Source: JACJVV01 sp047603135 (lineage in GTDB: Archaea; Nanobdellota; Nanobdellia; Woesearchaeales; JACJVV01). From it: a DNA stretch of 8,698 nt. This document shows, one piece after another, positions 1 to 5,531 of this stretch. A program made the translations under genes and the position numbers. Below the pieces are notes generated by a model. That model searched no databases, was not told where the DNA came from, and saw nothing but the letters and a program-made list of their open reading frames with translations. The DNA is taken from the NCBI GenBank assembly GCA_047603135.1, contig JBLKOW010000040.1:1-8698 (forward strand), read 5' to 3'. The first letter of the stretch is position 1. Each line of letters starts with the position of its first letter.

Positions 1-56
1 CCTCTTAGCTCATTCCTATGAGCGTAGCACTCTGGACCAGGCTGAGTTAAACCGCC
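1..56 (-). tRNA. tRNA 5' half, CAU anticodon (elongator Met or Ile2), truncated by the window edge
   Basis: Read on the minus strand from 56 leftwards, the sequence folds as the first half of a tRNA: 7-nt acceptor strand GGCGGTT (56-50), T8 and A9, D-stem ACTC/GAGT (47-44 with 32-29), D-loop AGCCTGGTCCA with the GG pair, a linking G (28), anticodon 5' strand CTACG (27-23) and a 7-nt loop CTCATAG (22-16) with anticodon CAT. The first base is G, whereas archaeal initiator tRNAs usually begin with A, so elongator Met or Ile2 is favoured. The bases after the loop (16-1) do not contain CGTAG to close the anticodon stem, so an intron after position 37, or a trans-split gene, is implied. The 3' half lies outside the window. 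The upstream promoter at the correct distance supports a real gene. Confidence 0.7.
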
Positions 57-80
57 ATTAAAGTAAGGTGCTTCGAGTAT

Positions 81-94
81 ACTTTTAAAGGTTT
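81..94 (-). promoter_or_regulatory. BRE/TATA promoter of the tRNA gene
   Basis: On the minus strand this reads AAACCTTTAAAAGT: a purine-rich BRE-like AAACC followed by the TATA box TTTAAAAG. The box is centred about 29 nt upstream of the mature tRNA 5' end at 56, which puts transcription start a few bases before the tRNA. This is the usual spacing for archaeal RNA polymerase with TBP and TFB. Confidence 0.65.
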
Positions 95-152
95 CTATTT
101 AATAGTAAACGCCATAAATATTTTGTAATGGTAATAGTCGTTTACTAAATAG
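95..152. repeat. Imperfect inverted repeat (14 bp with 3-nt bulge), hairpin 1
   Basis: The left arm at 95-111 is CTATTTA-ATA-GTAAACG and the right arm at 139-152 is CGTTTACTAAATAG. They pair perfectly over 7+7 bp if ATA (102-104) is bulged out. The 27-nt interior can add a CCAT/ATGG pairing (112-115 with 128-131). The element lies directly upstream of the BRE of the minus-strand tRNA promoter and downstream of the 71-aa membrane protein gene. The role is unknown: it could be a 3' UTR structure, a protein-binding site or a small RNA. The arms are AT-rich, so part of the pairing may be chance, but 14 pairs is long for that. Confidence 0.5.
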
Positions 153-154
153 CA

Positions 155-199
155 AAAGACAAAGATAGTTTATAAGATTTACAGTTTATGTTTGTCTTT
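155..199. repeat. Perfect 9-bp inverted repeat, hairpin 2
   Basis: AAAGACAAA at 155-163 is the exact reverse complement of TTTGTCTTT at 191-199, with a 27-nt loop, the same loop length as the neighbouring inverted repeat that ends 2 bp away at 152. The loop carries a direct repeat AGTTTAT (167-173 and 183-189). ATAGTT (165-170) can alternatively pair with AACTAT (200-205), which would compete with the 9-bp stem. The element lies between the terminator-like T-run of the 71-aa gene and the tRNA promoter. The function is not evident. Confidence 0.45.
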
Positions 200-204
200 A
201 ACTA

Positions 205-232
205 TAAAGAAGGAAAATAAAAAAAGAAAGAA
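205..232 (-). terminator. T-rich terminator of the small membrane protein gene
   Basis: Immediately after the minus-strand stop codon at 234-236 the transcript strand reads as a pyrimidine-rich run (TTCTTTCTTTTTTTATTTTCC) extending to about 205. Archaeal transcription commonly ends in such oligo-T tracts without needing a hairpin. The two inverted repeats lie further downstream. Confidence 0.55.
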
Positions 233-233
233 T

Positions 234-449
234 TTATTTTTGCAGTGCAGACCCAATCATTGACGCAGCTGTCACAATTCCTGCTGTTAATACAACTGTT
301 GTTCCTTCTACATCATGGAATCCTGCCCACTGAGCACCAATCTTAATCATCCAGATAGTAATCATAAAATATACGATTCCTATCAAAATTAAAACAATCG
401 ATGCTATTAAAGTTAATAATAGATTTCCTACTCCATTCACTACTTTCAT
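234..449 (-). CDS. Small two-helix membrane protein, function unknown
   Basis: This is a 71-residue protein with two predicted membrane helices, roughly residues 9-37 (a run of L, I, V, F with few polar residues) and 48-67, joined by a short loop containing WAGFHDVEG. No signal-peptide cleavage site or catalytic motif is visible. The start at 449 is supported by a Shine-Dalgarno-like GGGGGTAAT (462-454, complementary to the archaeal 16S tail) 4-7 nt before the ATG, and by a downstream T-rich terminator. It is monocistronic and divergent from the YjbQ-family gene across an 84-bp promoter region. I do not recognise the family. A toxin-like or holin-like reading would be possible for any short two-helix protein, but nothing here supports it specifically. 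Confidence 0.7.
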   Translation of the reverse strand: MKVVNGVGNLLLTLIASIVLILIGIVYFMITIWMIKIGAQWAGFHDVEGTTVVLTAGIVTAASMIGSALQK

Positions 450-481
450 TGGTATTACCCCCGTTTATTGCTCTATATGAA

Positions 482-491
482 TAAATAATAA
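482..491 (-). promoter_or_regulatory. Probable TATA box for the small membrane protein gene
   Basis: The minus strand reads TATTATTTAT. A start about 25 nt downstream would fall near 460, giving a short leader that contains or just precedes the GGGGGT ribosome site. The region is uniformly AT-rich, so the exact box is uncertain. Confidence 0.35.
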
Positions 492-503
492 TTGATAATA
501 ATA

Positions 504-512
504 TTTATATAT
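504..512 (+). promoter_or_regulatory. TATA box of the YjbQ-family gene (leaderless)
   Basis: TTTATATAT is centred at 508, 26 nt upstream of the ATG at 534, so transcription should begin at or within a few bases of the start codon. There is no Shine-Dalgarno before that ATG, as expected for a leaderless mRNA. This promoter decides the start in favour of 534 over the in-frame ATG at 492, which lies upstream of the box. Confidence 0.6.
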
Positions 513-533
513 TTTTGCATAATCTTTAGCACC

Positions 534-926
534 ATGAAAAAACTAACATTCACTACAAACAAAAAAGAACAAATAATTGATATAACAAAAGAAGTAGAAG
601 AGATAATTTCTCATGAAAATATTACTGAAGGAATCTGTGTGCTATACTGCCCTCATACCACTGCAGGAATAACCATTAATGAATCAGCAGACCCTGATGT
701 AAAGAGTGATGTTCTAAAAAGTTTTAAAGATATAGTAAAAGAGCTTAATTTTGATCATGTCGAGGGAAATTCTTCCTCTCACGTTAAAACTATCATGACT
801 GGTAAGTCTCAAACATTAATTATTGATAACGGTAAATTAGTCCTTGGAACGTGGGACGCTATTTACTTTTGTGAATATGATGGACCGCGTACAAGAAATA
901 TATATGTTAAAATAATACAAGGGTAA
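534..926 (+). CDS. YjbQ/UPF0047 family protein (secondary thiamine-phosphate synthase type)
   Basis: The 130-aa protein matches the YjbQ/UPF0047 family along its whole length: PHTTAGITINES near residues 40-51, the glycine/serine stretch EGNSSSHVK near 78-86, and the ending LGTWDAIYFCEYDGPRTRN near 105-123. Family members are about 130-140 aa and form trimers with a conserved metal or anion pocket. The E. coli member has weak thiamine-phosphate synthase activity, but the true physiological role is unsettled. An in-frame ATG at 492 would add 14 hydrophobic residues; I reject it because the TATA box at 504-512 sits inside that extension. The stop is only 2 bp from the stop of the convergent PHP gene. 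Confidence 0.9.
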   Translation: MKKLTFTTNKKEQIIDITKEVEEIISHENITEGICVLYCPHTTAGITINESADPDVKSDVLKSFKDIVKELNFDHVEGNSSSHVKTIMTGKSQTLIIDNGKLVLGTWDAIYFCEYDGPRTRNIYVKIIQG

Positions 927-928
927 AT

Positions 929-1837
929 TTATTTATTAGTGCTAAGCTTTTTACGTGTTCGAAAACTTTGCAATCTTGTCCCTACTTTTCGTCTTAGATT
1001 TCGTGTGCGGTTGTTAAGAATGGTGTAGCTATATTTAATATTTTTTTCAATAAGTTCTGGATAGTTTTTAATATTCATACGCATTTTAAAACTATTAGAT
1101 GTTGCTTTTCTAAGCATATCAATTTCTTTTCCAATAATTACTGTTTTGTTTTTTACGATTGCATCAAGGATTGCTTTCCTATTAGGTTTACATGAAAAAC
1201 ATGTCACGACTTTACCCATATGGTATAATGTGTGTCCATCACTTCCACCAATCATACTTTTTCCTAAGTTAAAGCCAAGAATGGTTGAGCGTAAATTCCA
1301 TCTGTGTAAATTTTCAGCGTTTAGTGCTTCAGTGCCGTGAACTTTACTAAATAATTGTTCTCGTGCTTCTTCAGGAATAGGTGAATTACAAATGCCTGTA
1401 TATCCTGCTGCATAAGGGTGCGGGAAGATTATAACTGTTTTAAATTTCCGCGCATATCTAATGACATCTTCCAAGGGCAGTTTTGTAGAACTCATAACAT
1501 CATTTCCAAGGTTTGGAACGATGTATGTCATATAAAAAAGTTTAAGTGATTGTGTATCGTAAAAATAAATAAGAACGTGAGTTCCCTCACGCGAGGTCAC
1601 CTCAATTCCAGGAATACTTAAAATGCTTTTAAACCGATCAATTTCAAGTGCTCCTTTTATGGCATTATGGTCAGTTATCGCAATTCCAATCCCTAACTTT
1701 CGTGCACGCTCTGCTATGCTAGTAATGGTATTAATACCATCAGAATGTTTGCTATGAAAATGCAAATCAACAACGGTATGTGTTTTACGCAGAGTTGTAA
1801 TGTCTGGTTTTTCAAAGCGAACTTTATCTGTATGCAT
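929..1837 (-). CDS. PHP-domain metal-dependent phosphoesterase
   Basis: The 302-aa protein carries the full set of PHP metal-binding motifs: DLHFHSKHSDG (24-34), ITDHNA (54-59), the glutamate of PGIEV (76-80), HPY (140-142) and GGSDGH (197-202). The PHP fold is a TIM-like barrel that binds two or three metal ions and cleaves phosphoesters; stand-alone members include TrpH/RnmA-type nucleotide and RNA 5'-end phosphatases. The substrate here cannot be read from sequence. The last ~60 residues are unusually basic (NRTRNLRRK, FRTRKK) and could contact nucleic acid. Translation begins at 1837, with a TATA box 28 nt upstream and no Shine-Dalgarno. The methyltransferase gene lies upstream on the same strand, but this gene has its own promoter in the 52-bp gap. 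Confidence 0.88.
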   Translation of the reverse strand: MHTDKVRFEKPDITTLRKTHTVVDLHFHSKHSDGINTITSIAERARKLGIGIAITDHNAIKGALEIDRFKSILSIPGIEVTSREGTHVLIYFYDTQSLKLFYMTYIVPNLGNDVMSSTKLPLEDVIRYARKFKTVIIFPHPYAAGYTGICNSPIPEEAREQLFSKVHGTEALNAENLHRWNLRSTILGFNLGKSMIGGSDGHTLYHMGKVVTCFSCKPNRKAILDAIVKNKTVIIGKEIDMLRKATSNSFKMRMNIKNYPELIEKNIKYSYTILNNRTRNLRRKVGTRLQSFRTRKKLSTNK

Positions 1838-1860
1838 AGTAGTGTCAGTATATGAATGTT

Positions 1861-1870
1861 TTTTATATTT
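1861..1870 (-). promoter_or_regulatory. TATA box of the PHP gene (leaderless)
   Basis: The minus strand reads AAATATAAAA, centred 28 nt before the ATG at 1837. No ribosome-binding sequence lies between, so the mRNA is probably leaderless. It shows that the PHP gene can be transcribed independently of the upstream methyltransferase gene. Confidence 0.5.
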
Positions 1871-1889
1871 TGTTATTATAAGTTAATAT

Positions 1890-2525
1890 CTATTCCTTAT
1901 ATGCGAGTGTAGCAGGTGCATTTCTTCCAACGGTAGGTCCATCAGCAACTTTAAATCCTGCTTCTCGCAAATGATCCCTAACCGCTCGTGCACATGAATA
2001 TGTGGAAAGCAAAGCAGGTGTATTCATATAATTATATATCGTCTTAAAAATCTCTCCTGTCCATAAAACAGGGCATTTCTTAGGTGAGAATGGATCAAAA
2101 AAGCAAATGTCAATTGTATGCTCCTGAAAAAAAGTATTATTGATTGTCTGTTCTGCATTTCCCATAATGTGTGTAAGGGTAACATTGCTATCTTTATGCA
2201 TTTCCTCATATAAATCTTTCAAAACTATTTTTCCTTGTTCAATAATCTCTTGATCTCGCTCAAGTGCAATAATATGGATTGGCAGTGTATGTCCAGCTTT
2301 TCGCATTTGTTGAATAAAGACAAGTGAATTATATCCTGTACCAAAGCAAAAATCAAGAAGGGTAATCTTTTTTGCATTGATCAGATATTTTTCATAGAAT
2401 TTTAAGGCAGGAATTGCATATTTCTCACGTGCTTCTTCATGTGCGCCGCTCAGTGAATGATAGTATTCGTCAAATTCTTCATTATAAAATGTGTATGAAG
2501 AGTCTTTAGTGGTAATGCGTTGCAT
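1890..2525 (-). CDS. DUF752/MnmC-like SAM-dependent methyltransferase
   Basis: The 211-aa protein has the hallmarks of the Methyltransf_30 (DUF752) family, related to the methyltransferase half of MnmC, which methylates the 5-aminomethyl group on wobble uridine 34 of some tRNAs. The N-terminal signature EEFDEYYHSLSGAHEEAREK spans 16-35. SAM-binding motif I is LLDFCFGTGYNS (56-67), the acidic motif II is ALERD (87-91), and the family-specific active-site stretch FFDPFSPKKCPVLW spans 142-155. STYSCARAVRDHLREAGF (174-191) follows. It lacks the FAD oxidase half of bacterial MnmC, as archaeal members do. An ATG at 2645 would add 40 residues of low conservation; the TATA box at 2547-2556, 26 nt before 2525, supports the shorter start. 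The exact RNA substrate is inferred from the family. Confidence 0.82.
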   Translation of the reverse strand: MQRITTKDSSYTFYNEEFDEYYHSLSGAHEEAREKYAIPALKFYEKYLINAKKITLLDFCFGTGYNSLVFIQQMRKAGHTLPIHIIALERDQEIIEQGKIVLKDLYEEMHKDSNVTLTHIMGNAEQTINNTFFQEHTIDICFFDPFSPKKCPVLWTGEIFKTIYNYMNTPALLSTYSCARAVRDHLREAGFKVADGPTVGRNAPATLAYKE

Positions 2526-2546
2526 GTGAATAAAAATAGACTGAGT

Positions 2547-2556
2547 AATAAATAGG
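2547..2556 (-). promoter_or_regulatory. BRE/TATA promoter of the DUF752 methyltransferase
   Basis: The minus strand reads AACC followed by TATTTATT, centred 26-27 nt before the ATG at 2525. It lies inside the longest open frame, so it argues that the gene starts at 2525 rather than 2645. It shares the 123-bp divergent region with the promoter of the 743-aa gene. Confidence 0.55.
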
Positions 2557-2618
2557 TTGCGTTGTTTAGCTATCTTCAATAGGTTTAAACTACTATTTAG
2601 TGATGAATTACGTAACAC

Positions 2619-2629
2619 TTTTAAATAAA
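2619..2629 (+). promoter_or_regulatory. TATA box of the 743-aa gene (leaderless)
   Basis: TTTTAAATAAA is centred at 2624, 25 nt before the ATG at 2649, with GTAACAC upstream as a possible BRE. No Shine-Dalgarno precedes the ATG, which fits a leaderless mRNA. Confidence 0.6.
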
Positions 2630-2648
2630 CTAGTTTCACAAACATTTT

Positions 2649-4880
2649 ATGCCATCCGCAAGAGTATCTAAAGAAACATTATCTAATGCTGCTGAGATTA
2701 TTAGAAGTAGGTATGGTATTCGAAAAAAAGATATGGAATTATATCTTGGTGTTGTTTCACCTGATCATTATTATTCTGCAGGTGAAGCAGAAGTTGAAGG
2801 AAAAAAATTTTTATCTCGAATCGCATCTCTTGGTGATCTTGAATCGTTAACTGCTCAAGCTTTTATTGAGGTAGTAAAATCTCCAAAGCCCTCTAAATTA
2901 CAAGACTTTGAAAATATTCTTAGTGGATTAAGAGTTACTGCATCTCTTATTCAAGAAACACCTGCATTAAAACGTATTCAGTCACAAATTAAATCTGGTG
3001 AGGATTGCTATGTTGAGTATGCACGTGCACATAATATAGAAATACCTTCTGATGAGAATAATCGACCGCCAATACCACCAAACAAGGAAGTATTTGCTTC
3101 TCATAATTTTATTGCCTTTGCACAGCTTAGTTTTCGTGTTCCAGCAATTGTTGCTCATTATGCAGGCGAAACTTCACATGTGCTTGATAGAATTGTTGAA
3201 AATATACGTGACTTAAATGAATCAGGAAGAAAAGTAGGTGTACAAGAATATGTTCGGCATGTTGTTGATCTTGCCCAAAAAAATCCAATAATTACTGATG
3301 CACGCCCACCTATTTCAATTGATGATGCATTAAAGAGTGATCCTGACTATTTATTAAGATGTATGGAGTTATTTTTTTGCAATGCTGATTATTTAACTCG
3401 AAATCAAGATCATATTGTTTCGATTGAAAATTATAGACTGATTGATGACCTAAAATCTCCTAAACACGTGAGTAACCTATTAAATCTTTTTATTTGTAAA
3501 GATACAACTGGCTTTGAAGTTACAAATATATTAGTTCCTGCTTTAAAGGAATTTCAAGATCATAGAATAAATAGCGGTTTATTTTTGCCTTTTGTATATA
3601 AGTCAGAGTCATATGATGATGTTGTCCGTAATATGGCTGTTCTTAACTTTTTAGGTAATGAATTACCTTTTGCACGTGCGTTGTTCGCTAATGCAAAAAA
3701 CAAAGGGACGCTCACTCATTTAGGTGCAGGCATGCGCAGAATTGCAGTACAATACAAAGATGATGCAGATGCTCTTGCGCCAGTAATTGAGTTTTATGAA
3801 AAAATGGTTTTACAAAAGCGTCATCCTGCGTTAGGTATATTACTTGACAATGATGATTGGACTTCACATGAGCGACGAGAAGATATTGAACGTATTGCCG
3901 AACACCATAGTTTAGGTATGGAAATTCTTTCAGATTATTTTTCTTATATTTCAGACTTACCTGCTCATGCTCAATCCGCTCTTGATATTGGAATGCAAAC
4001 TCTTGAAAAGCAAAAACAGCAATCATCATCGCTAGCCTTAAAACAATTACGTAATATTGAAACTCCTGCTCGTATCACTTCACCATCCGACCTTAAACGT
4101 TTTTTAAATGGTTCTTCATCTAAATCAAAAAGCACAAGTGTATCATCTTCACGTATTAATCCTTATTCAGAAATATACAAATCTAATCCTCAATTACGTG
4201 ATGATATTGATGAAGTTCGTAAAGCATTATCTCCGTTTGATCGTGAGTCATTAATTTTAAGGGCGTATAGTGCATATACAACTCATTTCTCCCGATTTTT
4301 AAGTCATATGCGTTCACTCTCAGAAACATCCTATCTTCCAGTTTTAGTTAATAATCCAAAACTAATGCGAACCTATTTTAATCGTTTATCGACTGAGCCA
4401 GAATCACTTGATGCTGTCATCTCTGAATTATCTGCTGATGAAGCTAAGAAAAATGGAAATACATTATCTTATTTACAGGAAAAATTAAATCCACAAGATG
4501 AGAGCAAAGAATTAAGTTCAAGTCTTACAATTCCTCAATCAGATAGTAAAACGTCTGGAGAGGAAGAATCAAAATATTCTTTATCTTTTAAAAAAGTATA
4601 TGTCGTAAGTAAAAACTTTACAACGGAGCATGTAGATAGAATGAGAGTGCTTTATCCTGATACTAACTTTATACTGCGTGATCCAACAACTAAAAAAGAT
4701 CTTAATTTAGGGGATTGTAATGGTAGTTTAATTCTGTATGATAAATCAGGAATGGGTTCGCATGCAGCTGGTGATAGAATTGTTGAGCAGTGGAAATCAG
4801 CAGATGATGCTGTACTTGAACCTTTTATAAATAAAGGTCCTGCCTTTGAAATTCTAAAAAAATACGCAACGAAAAGATAA
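2649..4880 (+). CDS. Large protein of unknown function with a possible DUF2325-like C-terminal domain
   Basis: I do not recognise this 743-aa protein as a whole. Residues 1-485 look almost entirely alpha-helical and soluble, with no membrane segments or signal peptide. A Ser/Lys-rich linker (about 488-502) follows, then a second helical block (503-610), an acidic/serine linker (611-645) and a compact C-terminal domain (646-743). That last domain has a beta-strand start (KKVYVV), a DCNGSLILYDKSG strand and then SHAAGDRIVEQW (704-715). This order resembles the DUF2325 pattern, in which a strand ending in Asp is followed by SHxA and a helix; this is a remembered-pattern match only. No helicase, nuclease or NTPase motif is visible. 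The gene stands alone, divergent from the methyltransferase gene, with a strong TATA element; its length and clean frame make it a real gene. Confidence 0.85.
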   Translation: MPSARVSKETLSNAAEIIRSRYGIRKKDMELYLGVVSPDHYYSAGEAEVEGKKFLSRIASLGDLESLTAQAFIEVVKSPKPSKLQDFENILSGLRVTASLIQETPALKRIQSQIKSGEDCYVEYARAHNIEIPSDENNRPPIPPNKEVFASHNFIAFAQLSFRVPAIVAHYAGETSHVLDRIVENIRDLNESGRKVGVQEYVRHVVDLAQKNPIITDARPPISIDDALKSDPDYLLRCMELFFCNADYLTRNQDHIVSIENYRLIDDLKSPKHVSNLLNLFICKDTTGFEVTNILVPALKEFQDHRINSGLFLPFVYKSESYDDVVRNMAVLNFLGNELPFARALFANAKNKGTLTHLGAGMRRIAVQYKDDADALAPVIEFYEKMVLQKRHPALGILLDNDDWTSHERREDIERIAEHHSLGMEILSDYFSYISDLPAHAQSALDIGMQTLEKQKQQSSSLALKQLRNIETPARITSPSDLKRFLNGSSSKSKSTSVSSSRINPYSEIYKSNPQLRDDIDEVRKALSPFDRESLILRAYSAYTTHFSRFLSHMRSLSETSYLPVLVNNPKLMRTYFNRLSTEPESLDAVISELSADEAKKNGNTLSYLQEKLNPQDESKELSSSLTIPQSDSKTSGEEESKYSLSFKKVYVVSKNFTTEHVDRMRVLYPDTNFILRDPTTKKDLNLGDCNGSLILYDKSGMGSHAAGDRIVEQWKSADDAVLEPFINKGPAFEILKKYATKR

Positions 4881-4900
4881 TTCTCCCATTTCCACAAAAC

Positions 4901-4910
4901 TTAAATATAT
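4901..4910 (+). promoter_or_regulatory. TATA box of the cysteine-free zinc-ribbon-like protein gene
   Basis: TTAAATATAT is centred near 4905, which places transcription start near 4930 and leaves a leader of only about 10 nt. That leader is essentially the Shine-Dalgarno GGTGAT at 4930-4935. Confidence 0.5.
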
Positions 4911-4929
4911 CTATATGAAAGCGAGATAA

Positions 4930-4935
4930 GGTGAT
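4930..4935 (+). promoter_or_regulatory. Shine-Dalgarno GGTGAT that decides the start at 4940
   Basis: GGTGAT matches the core of the archaeal anti-Shine-Dalgarno complement (GGAGGTGATC) and ends 4 nt before the ATG at 4940. The in-frame GTG at 4931 lies inside this site, so it is part of the ribosome-binding sequence and not the start codon. Confidence 0.65.
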
Positions 4936-4939
4936 AGAC

Positions 4940-5368
4940 ATGGGATTAACAATACCTGATTCAATGGAAGACTTATTCTACTTTACCAATAGAACACTTG
5001 ATAATGGTGGCTGGGTCAAAGCATGGGTACGAAAACCAGACTCTCCTAGTGGTAAAGGAAAACTTTCAAAGCCAAAAGATCCAAAGACAGGCAAACCAAA
5101 AGTACGCTCTCCAGTATATGTAGATGATGATGGAAAGGAATATCTTAAGACAGAAATTGATCCAACATTAACTGTTGAAATAATCTATAAGTCTCCTTTT
5201 ACTGGCGAGGAGAGTGAAACTACAATTCCTTATAAGCGAAGAACATGGCAAGGAGTTCCTGCATTCGTGTTTAAAGATAAGGCTGGTAATGAAATTGGTA
5301 TTACTAAAAAAATGAAAGCAGCTAAGAAGAAAAAAGGAAAAGCAATGCCAATTGATGATGACGAATAA
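4940..5368 (+). CDS. Cysteine-free protein resembling a zinc-ribbon scaffold, function unknown
   Basis: This is a 142-aa protein with the opening MGLTIPDSMEDLFYFTNR, a lysine-rich loop (KLSKPKDPKTGKPKVRS, 41-57), a central beta-rich part and a basic tail (KKMKAAKKKKGK) ending in acidic residues. It contains no cysteine. Four turns have the shape of zinc knuckles: DSPSG (34-38), VDDDG (61-65), SPFTG (85-89) and DKAG (113-116), each ending in the glycine that follows the second cysteine of CPxCG knuckles. From memory, DPANN archaea have small double-zinc-ribbon proteins with this same opening, lysine loop and TKKMK ending but with the cysteines present. The function is unknown; the basic surface would suit nucleic-acid or ribosome contact. 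The start is set by GGTGAT at 4930-4935. A T-rich terminator follows. Confidence 0.75.
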   Translation: MGLTIPDSMEDLFYFTNRTLDNGGWVKAWVRKPDSPSGKGKLSKPKDPKTGKPKVRSPVYVDDDGKEYLKTEIDPTLTVEIIYKSPFTGEESETTIPYKRRTWQGVPAFVFKDKAGNEIGITKKMKAAKKKKGKAMPIDDDE

Positions 5369-5386
5369 TTCTTTCTATTTTTTTTA
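5369..5386 (+). terminator. T-rich terminator after the cysteine-free protein gene
   Basis: The stop codon is followed at once by TTCTTTCTATTTTTTTTA, with further T-runs to about 5450. This is the oligo-T type of archaeal terminator and separates this gene from the NFACT-R operon, which has its own TATA box. The rest of 5387-5500 is AT-rich spacer in which I see no gene. Confidence 0.55.
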
Positions 5387-5501
5387 TCATCATTTATTAT
5401 CTCTTCTTAATATTAAAATTTTATTTTTTAGTTTTATTTTCAAGTATTTTGTTAATTATATTATAATGAAGTTTACAAAATCAATTAATTTCCTCCATAA
5501 C

Positions 5502-5512
5502 TTTTATATAAA
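5502..5512 (+). promoter_or_regulatory. TATA box of the NFACT-R operon (leaderless)
   Basis: TTTTATATAAA is centred at 5507, exactly 25 nt before the ATG at 5532, with CCATAAC upstream as a possible BRE. It lies inside a longer open frame beginning at 5352 and excludes that start. It probably drives the NFACT-R, hydrolase and nnrE genes together. Confidence 0.65.
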
Positions 5513-5531
5513 TGAGTTCTTTTACAAAAGT

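Noticed and set aside
155..205. H-type pseudoknot formed by the 9-bp stem and the ATAGTT/AACTAT pairing
   Set aside because: The pairings cross, but there are no bases left to span the 9-bp stem (191-199 directly abuts 200-205), so they are better seen as alternatives than as one pseudoknot.
492..533. Upstream ATG adding 14 hydrophobic residues to the YjbQ-family protein
   Set aside because: A TATA box at 504-512 lies inside this stretch, 26 nt before the ATG at 534, and YjbQ proteins begin at the shorter start.
2526..2645. 40-residue N-terminal extension of the DUF752 methyltransferase
   Set aside because: The sequence is low-complexity, the family signature begins right after 2525, and an AACC-TATTTATT promoter lies 26 nt before 2525.
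3712..4029. Minus-strand open frame of about 105 codons inside the 743-aa gene
   Set aside because: It has no promoter or ribosome site, an odd composition (many His, Gln, Tyr), and lies wholly inside a better-supported gene. The same holds for the minus-strand frames at 4652-4897, 6109-6448, 7531-7743 and 7839-8021, and for plus-strand 1146-1340 and 5794-5991.
4931..4939. GTG start for the 142-aa protein
   Set aside because: This GTG is part of the Shine-Dalgarno GGTGAT serving the ATG at 4940.
5352..5531. 60-residue hydrophobic extension of the NFACT-R protein, which could be mistaken for a membrane anchor
   Set aside because: It is a translation of T-rich terminator and promoter DNA overlapping the previous stop codon; the TATA box at 5502-5512 fixes the start at 5532.
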